Assembly (NCBI GenBank): GCA_033961575.1 | Contig: CM066730.1 | Coordinates: forward strand, 131,444,023 to 131,508,022 | DNA: 64,000 nucleotides | Direction of reading: 5' to 3' | DNA from: Aselliscus stoliczkanus | Lineage: Eukaryota; Chordata; Mammalia; Chiroptera; Hipposideridae | Shown: one piece after another, positions 24,040 through 35,960 of the stretch | Position numbering within the stretch: the first letter of the stretch is position 1 | Layout of the letters: each line of letters opens with the position of its first letter | The notes under the pieces: model-generated | The model's input: the letters and a program-made list of their open reading frames with translations, nothing else | Told to the model about the DNA's origin: nothing | Database searches by the model: none | Made by a program: the position numbers and the translations under genes

Positions 24040-25640
24040 TTCTTAGATCCAATGCTTTCTTCTTTCTTGATTTAATTATATGTTTTGGGGGAGTATATCC
24101 TTCAGTAGTTAACTGGGAAAGGGTGCAGTAGAGGAAGTATTCAGCTTGGCTAAAATGTCTTTATTCTACCCTCACACTTGACTGATACTTTGGCTGAGTA
24201 TAGAATTCTAGGTTGAAAAGCATTTTCATTAAGGATTTTGAAGACCATGCTCTTTTGTCTTCTATATTCTAGGTTGCTGTTGAGAAACCTAAAACCATTC
24301 TGATTCTTGAACCATTATAATGGTCTATTTATTCTCTTCAGAAGATTGTAGAATCTTTTCTTTGTCCCCATATTCTGAATTTTCACAAAGATATGCTTAA
24401 TGAGGGTCTATTTTCTTTCATTGTTTTGTATTCTCAAAGAGTTCATACATTCATTTTGGGAACTTTTGTCCTTTAGTTCGGGAAACATTCTTGATTTATT
24501 TCTCTGAGATTCTCTGTTTTTTCTTTCTAAAAACTCCTAGTTTCCATAGGTTGGACTTCCTTCTATTTTTATATATTTATCCCCTATATTTAAAAACTTT
24601 TGGTGTCTTTGCTCTAGTATGAGGAAAAAACTTCCTCAGTTTATAGTTCTACCCTCCTATTGAGTTTTCCATTTCTGCTTATTTTTTGGGGGGTGGGAGT
24701 GGAGGGCATATTTTCCATTTTTTGAATATTTTCTTTTTTATAGCATTCTATTTTTGTTCTGAATGCAATATTTTCTGTTAATTCTCTAAGGGTGTCAAGG
24801 ATAGTTTTTTTTTGTTTTTTTAACATTTCTTCTCCATGAATATACTCCAGTTTCCTTATACGCTTTGCTTTGGTTTCTATCTTTCATGTTAGACATTTTT
24901 CTCAGATCCTTGTATTTTTACTCATATATAGGAGTGGGACACTAAATGAGATTGTAGCTCTGCGTGTGTGTCAGCTGAGGGGCATTTCATGACTCTGGGG
25001 GTCCAGGGTGATCTGGTTACGTTTTCTAGGGAACCGCTGTTGTCAATAATTTTAGATATTTCCTCTTGGCCTGGTTAGATTTCCCTGAAAAGAATTTTCA
25101 AATCTGCATGGAGGAAGATACAGGCCTGAACGGAGCTGTATGTAAACATTCCTTTAATTCCTCTGTTTTTTTTTTTTTTAGTGGTACTACCAATCCCAAC
25201 CAAGCTGGCTGAAACTAGTTCAGTGACCCTCTGATACTTCAGACTTACACCAGCTTAGTGGAGCAGGGACTGTCTGGCTACATGGAATTGGGAAGGGGAT
25301 CTAAGAATCTGTTTTTAAAATAGATTTTCCATCAGCTTTCTCATTTGTAGCCCCACTTTTACTCTCACTCCCAGAAACACCTAGTATCATCAATTTCTGA
25401 GTCTTTCTAGGGTAGGAGCTTCTGCATGAAATCAGGCTGCATCTTGACTTCTCACTGTCAGTTAGCTGTAGGCTAAGCCAGTTGTCACTGGTCCACTTTC
25501 TTTCTTGCTTCCAAAATGTTGTTGATATGTCTCCCCTACCATTCTTTTTGTCTTTTAGGGTTTGTGCCCCTAGAAAACTTTCCTTATTGCATCTTGGGTT
25601 TATTTCAGAGGGAATGTAAGTAAATACATGTGTTCAAACC
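24040..25640 (-). repeat. Old L1-type LINE fragment (5' part, ORF1-like coiled coil)
   Basis: Reverse-strand LINE relic. Plus-strand marks include TTTGGCTGAGTATAGAATTC, AGGTTGCTGTTGAGAAACCT and TCTTTCATGTTAGACATTTT. A minus-strand frame near 24640-24826 is Lys/Glu-rich like an L1 ORF1 coiled coil. Broken by many stops. The exact subfamily is not resolved. Lies in intron 3. Confidence 0.55.
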
Positions 25641-26720
25641 ACCATCTTTACCCTAAGCATGCATAGAGTCTTCTGATAACCAAATGAGATATAAAGTACT
25701 GACACTTTTACGTAATGACAAAAAGTCCTCATCCTCACCTTTCCTCCTAAAAGTTTGCAGAGACTCTCATTTTAAAGACCACAGTTTTAACCGAGAAATC
25801 ATCTTCTCAATGTGAGTTCCGTGGACCATGAAATCAAAGTGTCTACTTTAGCCCAGAACTTTGTTTTAGCAGAGAACTGTCTGTCCCAGGGGAAAACAGG
25901 CCTAATTCTCCTCAATACAAATGTATAATAGCTTATGCCAAGGAAAGGACAGAAATCAAAACCTCTGAAAATTAAAATAGTTTACAATATAATAAGTCAT
26001 TGAATATTATTGTTGTTTTTAAAAACCCTACTTAATATGGGAAATAAAGTCTCAGAAAAATGGCTTTCAGAAATAATCAATAATGAAACATATATTGAAA
26101 ACAACTGAGTAGCAATTCATTGTTTCATTTGTTGCCTTGATTATCTAAACAGGCAATCATATGTGGATCAATCCTATAAGGTTAAGCTGGAGCACTGATT
26201 GCTTAGTTTCTACACAGTCTGGATGAGCTCTGGGCAGCAGAGCAGCATGAGCCCAAGAAGGGGCAGGGAAGAAAAGGCTTAAAGGTTATTTCCCCATTGC
26301 CAGTTCTAAAGAATCGGCCAGCTTTGTGACAGGCCCTCTCAGGATATTCAATGACACTATGGACTACAGCTTATCACAATAAAAGAAAATGGGCTGTTTA
26401 CTCTTTCATTAGGTAGGATTAAGCTTACTACCCTGGGTGAAACCAATATTCATTGTGTCTTTTCTTGGAATGACTAGCCATACTCAGAAAAAGGTGTTGC
26501 TTCCAGGCTGTCCTTGACCTCAAAAGTGCTAAACTTGCTCAGCCAGCAGCCACTTGATGGTGTGGTTAAGACCTGAGCACACTGCACAAGCAACATGCTG
26601 GTAGCACCACCCAACTGAGCTGCTTCAGATCCTCTTCATCATCTCCCTAGATCTTCTGATTGCTGCAGATTGTCACAAAAGGCATCTGCATACTTTGGGC
26701 AGAAAAGTGAAAAATAAAAA
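25641..26720. other. Intron 3 sequence without recognised features
   Basis: No exon, RNA gene or clear repeat seen. Confidence 0.45.
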
Positions 26721-26730
26721 GAAGTTGCAG

Positions 26731-26858
26731 GGCCGGCCGAGTGGTGCGGTGGTTAAGCACTGGCTTGGGAAACCAGCAGCCCCGGAAGCCAGCGGCCCTG
26801 GTTCGGGTCCCACATATGAAGGCCAGTGACACTGCCCTCAAAAAAAAAAAAAAAAAAA
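26731..26858 (+). repeat. Short A-tailed SINE, type A, with internal duplication
   Basis: Sense copy. TSD AAGTTGCAG at 26722-26730 and 26857-26865. The anticodon-arm region is duplicated in tandem (ACCAGCAGCCCCGG, then AGCCAGCGGCCCTGG), which lengthens the tRNA-like part by about 17 bp. Confidence 0.95.
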
Positions 26859-27221
26859 GTTGCAGCACTCAAATGTATCTGAGCAAAGAGACGAATTGGG
26901 ACAGCACGGCTAAGGACAGCTGCAAGAATACTGACTCCCAAGGATATTGCTAGCTTACTAAAAAACACCAGCAGCACCATGGACACCTGGAACTGACATC
27001 ACAGGGCTGGGAATGGCTGATACAAATATGCAATGTTGCTTTGGTAAAATGACGAATTACCTGGGTGAAATATTCAGGTGTTCTGAGGACAAGGGAGGTG
27101 AGGACCATTGGTGTTTTTTAGAAAATTTTTCACTTTGTCTATAACCAATGGAAGCATGCTCAGCCCCCCAGCATGTTGCACACATGCAGCAAAGAGTAAA
27201 ACTGGACGGAAGTGCAACCCT

Positions 27222-27425
27222 AGTGCTCATCCCCTAAGTGCCTCCTATGTGCCTGGTACTAGATTAAGCACAAGTATCATCTAATCACTGCAAGCATCTT
27301 ATGAGGTAGGCATTAGTATCTTTATAACGTAGATGAAGAAACTGAAGCTTGCAGAATTGACATTGTCTAAAGGTACACTGCTAGTGGCAGAGTTGGAATT
27401 CAAAGCCCATGCTTGTCTGATACCA
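27222..27425 (-). repeat. MIR SINE
   Basis: Reverse MIR: CTCCTATGTGCCTGGTACTA, GTAGATGAAGAAACTGAAGC and GGCAGAGTTGGAATTCAAA. Confidence 0.8.
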
Positions 27426-28026
27426 CAGGCTGTCAGTGCTGGGAGTACGTGACCCATAAGTGGTGGGAACAGGAGACCCTGAGCTGGAAGACCCTAGTTT
27501 ATGTCTCCTTCCTCCCCAATGATTTGCTTGGCCATTGCTCAGTGTTCTGCTCAATGCTTCTGGTGACCCTCTAGGAAGACTGTCTGCCACCAGCCATATC
27601 CTTATAGGTTCACAGAGAAGAGGTTTCCATCTTGCCTGAAATGAGCCTCATTGAGCTCTCCATCACTGTCTTTATGACTGGGACTCTGTCCTTGCATCTT
27701 TGTCAGCCTGCTGTAGGACTTCCTCCTACTGTCCTCATGCCTCTCACTGGCCACTCTGGAGCTTTCTTGGAACCACAGAGGCATAGAGGGCCAGGAGATT
27801 TCTCAGGGCCCATGCATGCTCACTGGCTTGTCTGGCTGGGCCTTTCAGGCTGCACGCTGCACGCAGGTGTTCTGCTGGCTCACCCTGTGCATTGTGACTC
27901 ATGCTGCAGATGCCAACTCTCACATCTTGGTTCTCGTCCCCAGCAGCTGCCTGGAGGGACCAGCAGAGTCTCCAGAGGTATGAGAGAGCTGATGCCCTGT
28001 GGGTGAACTCTGACCCATGGTAGAGT

Positions 28027-28117
28027 TCAGTACCTTAACCACCTTGTACTTGCTTTGCTCAGTACCTTAGCTCAGTACCACAGCTCAGTACCTTAACCAC
28101 CTTGTACTTGCTTTGCT
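28027..28117. repeat. 33-bp direct duplication in intron 3
   Basis: The unit TCAGTACCTTAACCACCTTG plus TACTTGCTTTGCT occurs at 28027-28059 and again, identical, at 28085-28117. Two extra CTCAGTACC copies lie between them. Confidence 0.97.
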
Positions 28118-28539
28118 GCTTTTCTGGCTCACTCCCTCACTCTTCCTTCCCTGGAATTGTACAAACCCCTTCCCTTCATGAAGTGTTAGCATGTCAGTTT
28201 TGCTTCAGGCAGTTTTCTGGAAAACATAATAAGTACAGTGATCATTTTCTTTTTAACCTCTGCTAAGTACGCTAACCAGTAATCAGGAGTGAGTGTGGAT
28301 GGAAGAACTGTTTTGGGGGCATTAAATTAGAGAGGGAAGAAGTGCTTAGCCCTGGGTAGTCAGGTTGGGCTACATAAGGCAAAAGAGACATCTCTTTCTT
28401 CTTTATAGGAGATTATTGCTTTGAACAAATTCTCGTAAGTCAAGGAGGCATGAAGACTCAGCTGCAGAGATTCATTTTCCTGCTATTGGAGTCCAAGGAC
28501 AGCAGGTATATGGTCTTAATGGGATAAAAAGAGAAGGGA

Positions 28540-28615
28540 GGCAGGGAAGGTGAGAGGGGAGGAAAGTGGGTGGGGGAGAGAAAGAGAGAGTGAGAGAGAG
28601 AATGAGAACGGAGGC
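28540..28615. repeat. Purine-rich (GA) low-complexity tract
   Basis: Almost only G and A, with AGAGAG runs, just left of exon 3. Confidence 0.9.
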
Positions 28616-28807
28616 TTAAGAAATAAGGCCTCAATTTAATTGATTTCTAGACTTCTCCCATTGAGGTACTCACGGTGCTCTCAAGATAAAAATATATCCA
28701 TGTGGTAGGAGAAGAAAGACACTGTCCTATACAGTGGTTCTTCTGCTTAACACATGACAAATACCAAAAGATCATCAATTTTTAGGAATTCGGAATGGAA
28801 TGCTCAC

Positions 28808-29092
28808 CACCAACTGAGATCTCTGCCCCACATACTGGAATCTCCTTATTACTACAGGCCAGTTTGCAGACAAACAGTGTTGTACCCAGAGAAAGACCTG
28901 AGACTTGAGAACTGAGGGAGTGACCGTGTTGTGAGTCGATGCGTCTATTGCCCATGTAGAGGATCAACTTGTCAGAACGGGAATACCAAGGGCAGCCTTG
29001 TCGGAGCTTCAAAGAGCATGAAATGTTGACAGCTGATCCAAGTGAAATTACATAGGAAGGCTTCACAGTCACATCCCCTGTCTTGCACACAT
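28808..29092 (-). CDS. IL12RB2: IL12RB2 exon 3 (N-terminal Ig-like domain)
   Basis: A 285-bp exon for residues 26-120 plus one base. The acceptor CTGCAG is at 29093-29098, and the donor GTGAGC is at 28802-28807. It encodes [20 protein letters not shown], then [20 protein letters not shown], and ends [10 protein letters not shown]. The cysteines at about 28, 51, 59, 101, 105 and 113 and the strand pattern fit the Ig-like domain that precedes the cytokine-binding module in IL12RB2. N48 (NIS) is a potential glycosylation site. A retroposed L1 3' end (29146-29471) lies 53 bp upstream of this exon in intron 2. The exon is intact and its match with human is clear. Confidence 0.96.
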
Positions 29093-29145
29093 CTGCAGTG
29101 AGACACAAATGCAATACTCAGTCAGCACATAAGAAACCCATTTCA

Positions 29146-29471
29146 GTGTCAGATGGTCACATGTCTTGTTAGGGAGACCATTTCATCGATGGAGTAGAGG
29201 CTTGATCACTGCACTGTAAACCTGAAGCTGATGTTGTATAATATTGTATACCAACTGTAACTGAATATATAGATAGTCATGGGATGTGGATTATACTCTG
29301 GAAGGAAGTCAGAGGAAGTGTAATAGATATATATGATATGGGGGGGAGAAGTGGGGTGGCGAATTGGGGGAAGGAGGTTGTCACTTTGAGGGGTAAAAAG
29401 TTTAACTAGTGCACTGTGTTGTACACCTGAAACTAATTAAAAATAAATAAATAAATAAATAAGAAAAAAAA
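29146..29471 (+). mobile_element. 5'-truncated L1 3' end, copy 1
   Basis: An insert of about 326 bp ending GTTGTACACCTGAAACTAAT and A-rich sequence, as in laurasiatherian L1 3' ends. TSD AAGAAACCCATTTCA at 29131-29145 and 29472-29486. It lies 53 bp upstream of the exon 3 acceptor, antisense to IL12RB2. A related copy is at 49925-50309. Confidence 0.9.
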
Positions 29472-29486
29472 AAGAAACCCATTTCA

Positions 29487-30949
29487 AAATGGAGGGTTTG
29501 TGTAATTCCCCAAAACGGTAAAATTATCTCCATCAAATCTTGCAAAGATAAATAACCTCCATTGTTTATGCATGCACAATGAGAACAGAAAGCAACCATA
29601 TTAAAGCCTAACTGTATTTGAATTACAATATGCATCCTTTTCAAAACAGTAATACTATAACCAGAACTATAAATAGGAAAGTGGTGAGAAAATTGGGTTG
29701 GAAGAACATTCAAGAACAGTTCCAGGAAAAGCCAATCTCTTTATATGTAAATTATTCACCAGACTTATAAAAAGTACTTTCCAGAATAAATCACATTTGT
29801 TTCCATCCCCATTTATGATTTATAATGCTTACTTCAATACTCATACCAAAAGAAAAGAAATGAAAAGAAGAGAAAAGAAAAACAATTTTAAAAAGCTGTT
29901 ACAAACTTTAAGGGTCAGATTTAAGGATAATTCCCTCTTTTGCTATATTAGTGGTATAAAGTATGTATAATCTATAACATTATTTTATAACAGAAAATAC
30001 TCAGGGACTTTGTCTGGTGTGTTTGTAGTTGGCAACAAGGGTGGAAATTAGGTCTCATTATGCCATATTTTGGTATTCCTTCAAGATGTAAGATCTTGGA
30101 CTGGATGAACCATTATCCAATACAGCTAATATGAAATTACATAAATTTATTCTTTTTAAAAGAGTTCTTCATATTATCTACTATATGCCGGTTACCACAT
30201 TCAACTTTAAATTAAAAGAGAGGCCATTCTTACTCTCCATAAGTTTTTATATAAATAAATATTACAACTATTCAGAATTAACAGTTTTTTGTGGTACTTA
30301 GTAATTGCCAATAAAAGAACCTCACGATCATAGATTCACCTGAATTTTTAGATCTGATTAAAGCCTCCATTGGAAGTCTTTTTTTGGGCAAGATTGCTTG
30401 AATCAACTACCACAAATAGAAATTGATAAAAAAAAAAAGTTATTTAAATCTAATAAAGGAAGTACTGAAAACTCATTGAACGTAAGTTCTCACTTCTATT
30501 TTCAGAACCCAACCTAAGTCTCTCTTATCTTACTTACATGTTTGTTTTCTGCTTCTTTGATCTTTGATTCTAATGAGCCAGAAAGTCCAAAATAAGCTCC
30601 CAACAGAAAAAGGAAAAAAAAAAAGCCAGCCATTTTTTTTTTTTTTAGCATAGCTGAATTCACCCATAAATATCCTCTATTAAATACACTATAATGTAAA
30701 AAATTAACTCAGGATGGTGAGCTTGGTTATCTAGCCACTTTCTTAAGAGGAAATGATATGACTGGACTCTTACATTACTCATTAGAATAAATTACATAAA
30801 ATACTTAGTTATATATATAGAACCTGACTTATCTGCTTATATAACAGAAGGCTGATTACAAAAGACCAACTATCAGAACATTTACCACAAACGTATATTT
30901 CATCTGTAACTGAAAATGTAAACCACAAAGCCTTATAGAAATAGCTTAC
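29487..30949. other. Intron 2 sequence without recognised features
   Basis: AT-rich DNA between exon 3 and exon 2. A T-run at 30637-30648 is the only simple feature. No repeat was recognised. Confidence 0.45.
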
Positions 30950-31061
30950 CTATTTTTCCTTTAACCAGCAGTGACATGACGATAAAAATAAGTGCCAAAT
31001 AGCACACTCTTACTGTATGTGCCATGAACTGTCACCTCTGGAACACACCTCTATGTTTTCC
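30950..31061 (-). CDS. IL12RB2: IL12RB2 exon 2 (start codon and signal peptide)
   Basis: The start ATG is at 31025-31023. The coding part is 30950-31025 and encodes MAHTVRVCYLALIFIVMSLL followed by VKGKI plus one base. This is a short basic N terminus followed by a hydrophobic core, that is, a cleavable signal peptide, close to human MAHTFRGCSLAFMFIITWLL. The donor is GTAAGC after ...AAAATAG. The 5' limit at 31061 is inferred from a pyrimidine tract ending TTTTACAAG and from alignment with the human 5' UTR just before the ATG; the coding part does not depend on it. Start context is TTCATGG, with a weak -3 base and a G at +4. Too short to appear as a long open frame. Confidence 0.9.
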
Positions 31062-32059
31062 CTTGTAAAAGAAGACATGTTATTCATGTTAAATATATTC
31101 AGAAAATACCAGAACCAACATCACTCAAAAGGGCCTAAAATGACCCTTTAATTTTCTCTACATTGTTAAGATTTTTTTATATATATAATGAAATATACCT
31201 TTAAAACTAGTAAATTGAAAATCTTAGTCACCTCTAATCCCCATGTCACTTAAGCTTCTTGGGCTCAGCAAAGAGTGGGAGAAGAGACATGGCCTTTGGG
31301 TTTAAATACTTTGAGACTATTGACAAGTTATTCAGCCTTCTGAGCCTCAATCCTATCTTTTTTTTTTTTCTTCCAAACTTTTTTCTTCCAAACAGGCTGA
31401 ATCATCCTAGTCAAACATAGTAGCATGAAATCCCAAGGCTAATGAGAATTTCTGATCTAGCTATGTGCTTTTGGAAGTAAAGGGAGATTAAAAAGTGGGT
31501 CATAACACTCCCTGGAACTTAGTAAAAGACTGATCTCTGGCAGGAAGAGAGAAATTCCAAGAGCTCTTAGGGGGTTGTTTGGGTTTTCTATAGAAGTTCA
31601 ATTTTACTTGTGTGTTTGTTTATTTATTACTTACTATTGTACTAAGTATTTTCATTTTGAATGGTTTGGAAAATGCAAGCTGGTGATTTCTGATTGTTTC
31701 CAAATATAAGATTAAGGAATGGCTCTACTAGTCATTAGCAAATTCTCTTTAATTCTATTTAAAGGTGGGCTAAAAATTCATAAAGTAGGTTGGGAAGTTC
31801 TGTGATGTCAGGCCTTTGGGAACCAGCTAATACAAATGTTCACTTCTTATTCCCATACCTAGAAATGTGCTAGAACGTATTGGAAAGGCTTAGAAAAATT
31901 CACTTATTTATTCAACAGTGATGGGTACCTTCCATATGCCAGGCACAATGTTAAGTGCTAGAGACACAACAGAATAGCCCTAGTGGGCTTCTAAGAAAGT
32001 ATCCACTTGCTCTTTGACTCCTCTAACTCTAGCCTCGTCATCACTCAGGGTAGCCCCAA

Positions 32060-33240
32060 ATAATATTAGCATCTTTTCAATACACTATTCCTTCTCTTCC
32101 TGATGTCTAACTCTTGGAGGATCTCAGCTCACTCAAGACATTTTTTCTCTGTTTTTACTCTGTACCGGGGGATCTCATCTTTATCAGGTATCATCTATAT
32201 GCTGAAGACTCAGATGTGTATCTTCCACTCAGACATCTCTCTGAGCTCCAGTCTCACATGTCTGTCTCCTTGGCATCACTTCTTGGACCTCTAACAGGCT
32301 ACTCAAGATTAACATGTTCAGCTCAAATTTTTGGTCTCTTTACTCTAAACTGGCTCTTCCCCCAGCCTTTTAAAAATCTTAGTGAATAACATTTTTATCC
32401 CTTAAGTTGCTCAAAAACCTAGAAGTCACCCTTGATTCCAACCTCTCTCATCCCCTACAACCAAACCATCACCAAGTCTCTTCAATTTTACCTCCAAAAT
32501 ACACCACAGATCAATCCACTTCTCTCCTTTTCCTCCGTCCTCACCCTAGTCCAAACTACTATCATCTCTGCCCTAGATGACTAAAGTAGCCCCTTAATGT
32601 GTCTCTCCAATCCATCTTTGCCCCTTTCTAAATCATTTTCACACAGCTGACTGCCTTTTAAAAACATAAATCATATTACCACTTCACATTAAAAACATAT
32701 TATGACTTCATACCACCACTATTTAAAACACTTCAACAGATCCCCATTGCTGTTTAAGATCCAAAGTCCTTACCACACATGCTGTCTCAGCCACGGCATA
32801 ACCTCACCTTTCCAGTCTTGCCACCATCATTTACTCTACTGTTTTGCCCTGCTGACTCTGCTCCCTTCACACTGGCCTTCAGAATCTACCTTAAACAAGA
32901 CATGTCTTTGGCTGCCCTGGGGACTATGCACTTTCCATTTCCTCTGCTAGAGTCCTTTTCACCTGGTTTTTAGGGGCTGACTTATTCACATCCTTCAGAT
33001 CTCATATCATGTGTCACTTCCTCAGAGGGCCCCTCCCTGACCACCTAACCAAAGTGGTCTTGCCCAGCTAGCTACTTTTTACTCATTACTTATGACTCGA
33101 TTTATGTACTTGATTACTGGTTTGTCATCTATCGTTGTGCTAGAATTTAAGTCATCACGAGAGCAGGAACACTGACTGTTTTGCTCACTGCTGTGTGCCA
33201 GCACTTAGCACTGGGAAAGAATACTTAATAAATGGCTATT
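32060..33240 (+). repeat. L2 LINE 3' region
   Basis: A long, diverged L2 in sense. Marks are ATCTATATGCTGAAGACTCA (RT YADD region), CTAGTCCAAACTACTATCAT, CACTTCCTCAGAGGGCCCCT and the terminal ACTTAATAAATGGCTATT. Many stops. In intron 1. Confidence 0.85.
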
Positions 33241-33307
33241 AAGAGAAGGAGGGGAGAGGGAGGGGAGAGGGAAGGAATATGAACTATAGAAAACTCCCTA
33301 AACTTCC

Positions 33308-33575
33308 CAGTGGTAGGCTGAATAATGGCCCACTAAAGATGTCTATGTCCTCATCCCCAGAACCTATGAATGTATTCAGTTACATGACAAAGGGACTTTA
33401 GAGATGTGATTAAAATTAAAGACCTTGAGATGGAGAGATTGTCCTGGATTATACAAATGGGCCCAATCTATTTATGTGAGTCTTTAAAAGTGGATGAGGG
33501 AGGCTGAGAGCTGTGATGTATGATGGAGTGGACCTGTTGCTGCTGGCTTGGAAGATAAAGGGGGCCATGAGGAAT
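33308..33575 (+). mobile_element. ERVL-MaLR LTR fragment (MLT1-like)
   Basis: GGTAGGCTGAATAATGGCCC, AGGGACTTTAGAGATGTGAT and CCTTGAGATGGAGAGATTGT are diagnostic. Incomplete at the right side, next to a SINE. Confidence 0.85.
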
Positions 33576-33600
33576 ATGATGACCTCTAAAGTCTGGGAAT

Positions 33601-34010
33601 GGGGGCTGGCCAAGTGGCTAGTTGGTTAAGAGTTGGTTTGGGAGCACGAGCTCTGAGCAGCAGAGCCGCCTGTTCAGTTCCCACATGGGCCAGTGATGCT
33701 GCGCCCTCTACAGCTAAGATGGTGAACAACAGCTTGACCTGGAGCTGGGCTGTTGTGGGTGGCCGGCGGCGGCGTAAGCTGCAGTGGGGCTGCAGTGAGC
33801 TGCTGTGAACGGCTCTCCAATGTCCGGTGACCAACTGCCTCAGACAGAAAGAGCTAAATGATCATAATACCAACATGGGCCAGTGAAGCGATGTCCTCCA
33901 CAACTAGACTGAAGAACAAAAGGACAGCAACTTGTCTGTTCCCCTTCCCCGATTCCCCAATGCTGTTCCCCTCCCCCAATTTCCCAATAAAATCTTAAAA
34001 ATAAATAAAT
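33601..34010 (+). repeat. Composite T+ SINE, type C
   Basis: Sense copy with type C body and tail CCCAATTTCCCAATAAAATC plus TTAAAAATAAATAAATAAA. Imperfect TSD AAAGTCTGGGAATG and AAAGTTTGGGGATG. The head carries a type B-like GCACGAGCTCTGAGCAGCAG segment, so it mixes head and body types. Antisense to IL12RB2, in intron 1. Confidence 0.9.
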
Positions 34011-34129
34011 AAAGTTTGGGGATGGATCTCAGCTTATAGATAATATACAATGTATTTCTTGTGGGTCTTGGTTAAAAATGTTTGAGAAACACTGATCTAA
34101 ATAGAAATCTGACAATTTCCCTCTCTCTA

Positions 34130-34335
34130 AACCATAATGTCCAAGGCCATGGCTTACAATGGCCTCTGTGAGCTAATTCCTGTCTTTGTCACCAGCCACA
34201 TCTACCACCACTCTCTGCTGACACTCAACTGTCTAGTGACACTGAGCTGCTTATAGTTCCACTGCAACATCTCATCCCAATTCATGTGCCTGTGTCTTTG
34301 TTCATGCTACGCTGTTCTTAGGCTGGCTCATCTAC
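34130..34335 (+). repeat. L2-like LINE fragment
   Basis: Weak L2 resemblance: CAAGGCCATGGCTTACAATG, CACTCTCTGCTGACACTCAA. Diverged. Confidence 0.45.
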
Positions 34336-34910
34336 CCCTACTCAGCTCAGACACCTTTTATTCAGTCATTCATTCAACACATATGTATTAAGCAGTTTCT
34401 ACATGCCAGGGACTTGGGACAGAGTAGAGAAGAAGATAGACAGCATTTTGGCTGTCATTCTACCAACATTCTGGAGTAGGAAGACAGAAGACAAAGAAAT
34501 AAATAGCAATCAAATAAACTTAGTTAATGATAGAAGAACATAAGAGAGGCTAAAGGGAGAGAGCCTGAGGAGAAGACAGCAGGTCCATGAAAGCATTTCT
34601 AGCAGGTGAAGCTTGAGCTGAGATTGGCACAGGCCAAGTGAAAACGCAGAAAGAATTTTCCTGACAGAGGAAATGGTGAGTGCAAAGCCAGACACACAGG
34701 AACAAGCTTGCTGTGAGTGGGTCACAAATAAGGTCAAGGTGCCTAGGGAACATGACTGTGGGGAGAATTGTATGAAATGAAATTGGAGAAGGCTTGAGCC
34801 AGATACACCATGGGCATGTTTGCCATGGAAGGGAGTGTGGATTTTACCCTCAAATCTACGGGAAACCACTGATGTTTCATTAGAGATTTTATTTATTTAT
34901 TGAACTGGGG

Positions 34911-35404
34911 TTTTTTGTTTTTTTAAAGATTTTTATTGGGGAATTGGGGGAGGGGAACAGCATTGGGGAAGCGGGGGAGGGGAACAGACAAGTTACTCTC
35001 TTTTTGTTCTTCAGTCTAGTTGCGGAAGATGTTGCTTCACTGGCCCATGTTGGTATCGTCATTGCGCTCTTCCCGGGTGAGGCAGATCGGTTGTTGGGCT
35101 CTGGGAGCTGCTCACGCCGGCTGCTGCTAGCTGCTCATACTGGCTGTCAGTCACTCACTGTAGCCTATGGCAGCCCACTGCAGCAGGGGCTACAGCCCAC
35201 CGTCGCAGGCAACTCACAGCAGCTCCAGGTGGAGCCGTCGTCCACCATCTTAGCTATAGAGGCAACCAGGTGAGCTGTTGTTCACCACCTTAGCTGTAGA
35301 GGGCAGTGTCACTGGTCCTCATATGTGGGACCTGAACCAGGGCCCCGCTGCTCAGAGCTGGTGTCCCAAGCCAGCTCCTAACCAATATGCCACTCAGCCG
35401 GCCC
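34911..35404 (-). repeat. Composite T+ SINE, type C, in IL12RB2 sense
   Basis: Reverse copy whose tail, read on the gene strand, is CCCAATAAAAATCTTTAAAA, with an intact AATAAA inside intron 1. Outer TSD TGAACTGGGGTTTT at 34901 and TGAACTGGGTTTT at 35532. A second SINE follows directly at 35411. Confidence 0.92.
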
Positions 35405-35406
35405 TG

Positions 35407-35410
<4 letters not shown>

Positions 35411-35443
<33 letters not shown>

Positions 35444-35531
35444 AGTGTCACTGGCCCTCATATGTGGGACTCGAAGCGGGGCCGCTGGTTTCCCAAGCCA
35501 GCGCTTAACCACCGCGCCACTCAGCGGGCCC
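35411..35531 (-). repeat. Short A-tailed SINE, type A
   Basis: Reverse copy with about 27 T. It sits in the right-hand target duplication of the preceding SINE, with TGAACT on both sides (35405-35410 and 35532-35537), so it inserted later. Confidence 0.94.
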
Positions 35532-35739
35532 TGAACTGGGTTTTAATTCGGGGTATTACAAGATTTGAATTACATTAAACATACATACACAGAAACAAAA
35601 CACAAACAAGAAAGCAGTCTTAGCGCCTTGTAAGTGGGCCAGAGTGGAAGCAAGCAAACGAGTAGGAAGCAATTGTAGAGACCCAGGTAAGAAACGATGA
35701 TGATGTGTACCACAGTTATAGTAGTAGATGCGGAAAGAA

Positions 35740-35960
35740 GTTGTCACATCTTAGGAAGCCTTACTTATGCCTTCAGGTCAGACTGAAGCCTCCTACTAGT
35801 ATCTTCATAGCATCCTGCATCCTCCTATCTAAGCACCTGCCGTACATAAAACTAGTTTACTTAGGTATCTACCTGTCTCCTCCATTAGCTTGCAAGCTCC
35901 TCATGGCCAAAGATCACAATTTGTGACATATTGTAGGTGTGTGCTGAACTGAATGAAACT
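35740..35960 (+). repeat. L2 LINE 3' end
   Basis: CTCCATTAGCTTGCAAGCTC, CATGGCCAAAGATCACAATT and GTGTGTGCTGAACTGAATGA match the L2 tail, diverged. Confidence 0.6.

Noticed and set aside
27632..28006. 124-codon plus-strand frame in intron 3
   Set aside because: Low-complexity Leu/His/Gly composition, no homology recognised, antisense to the gene.
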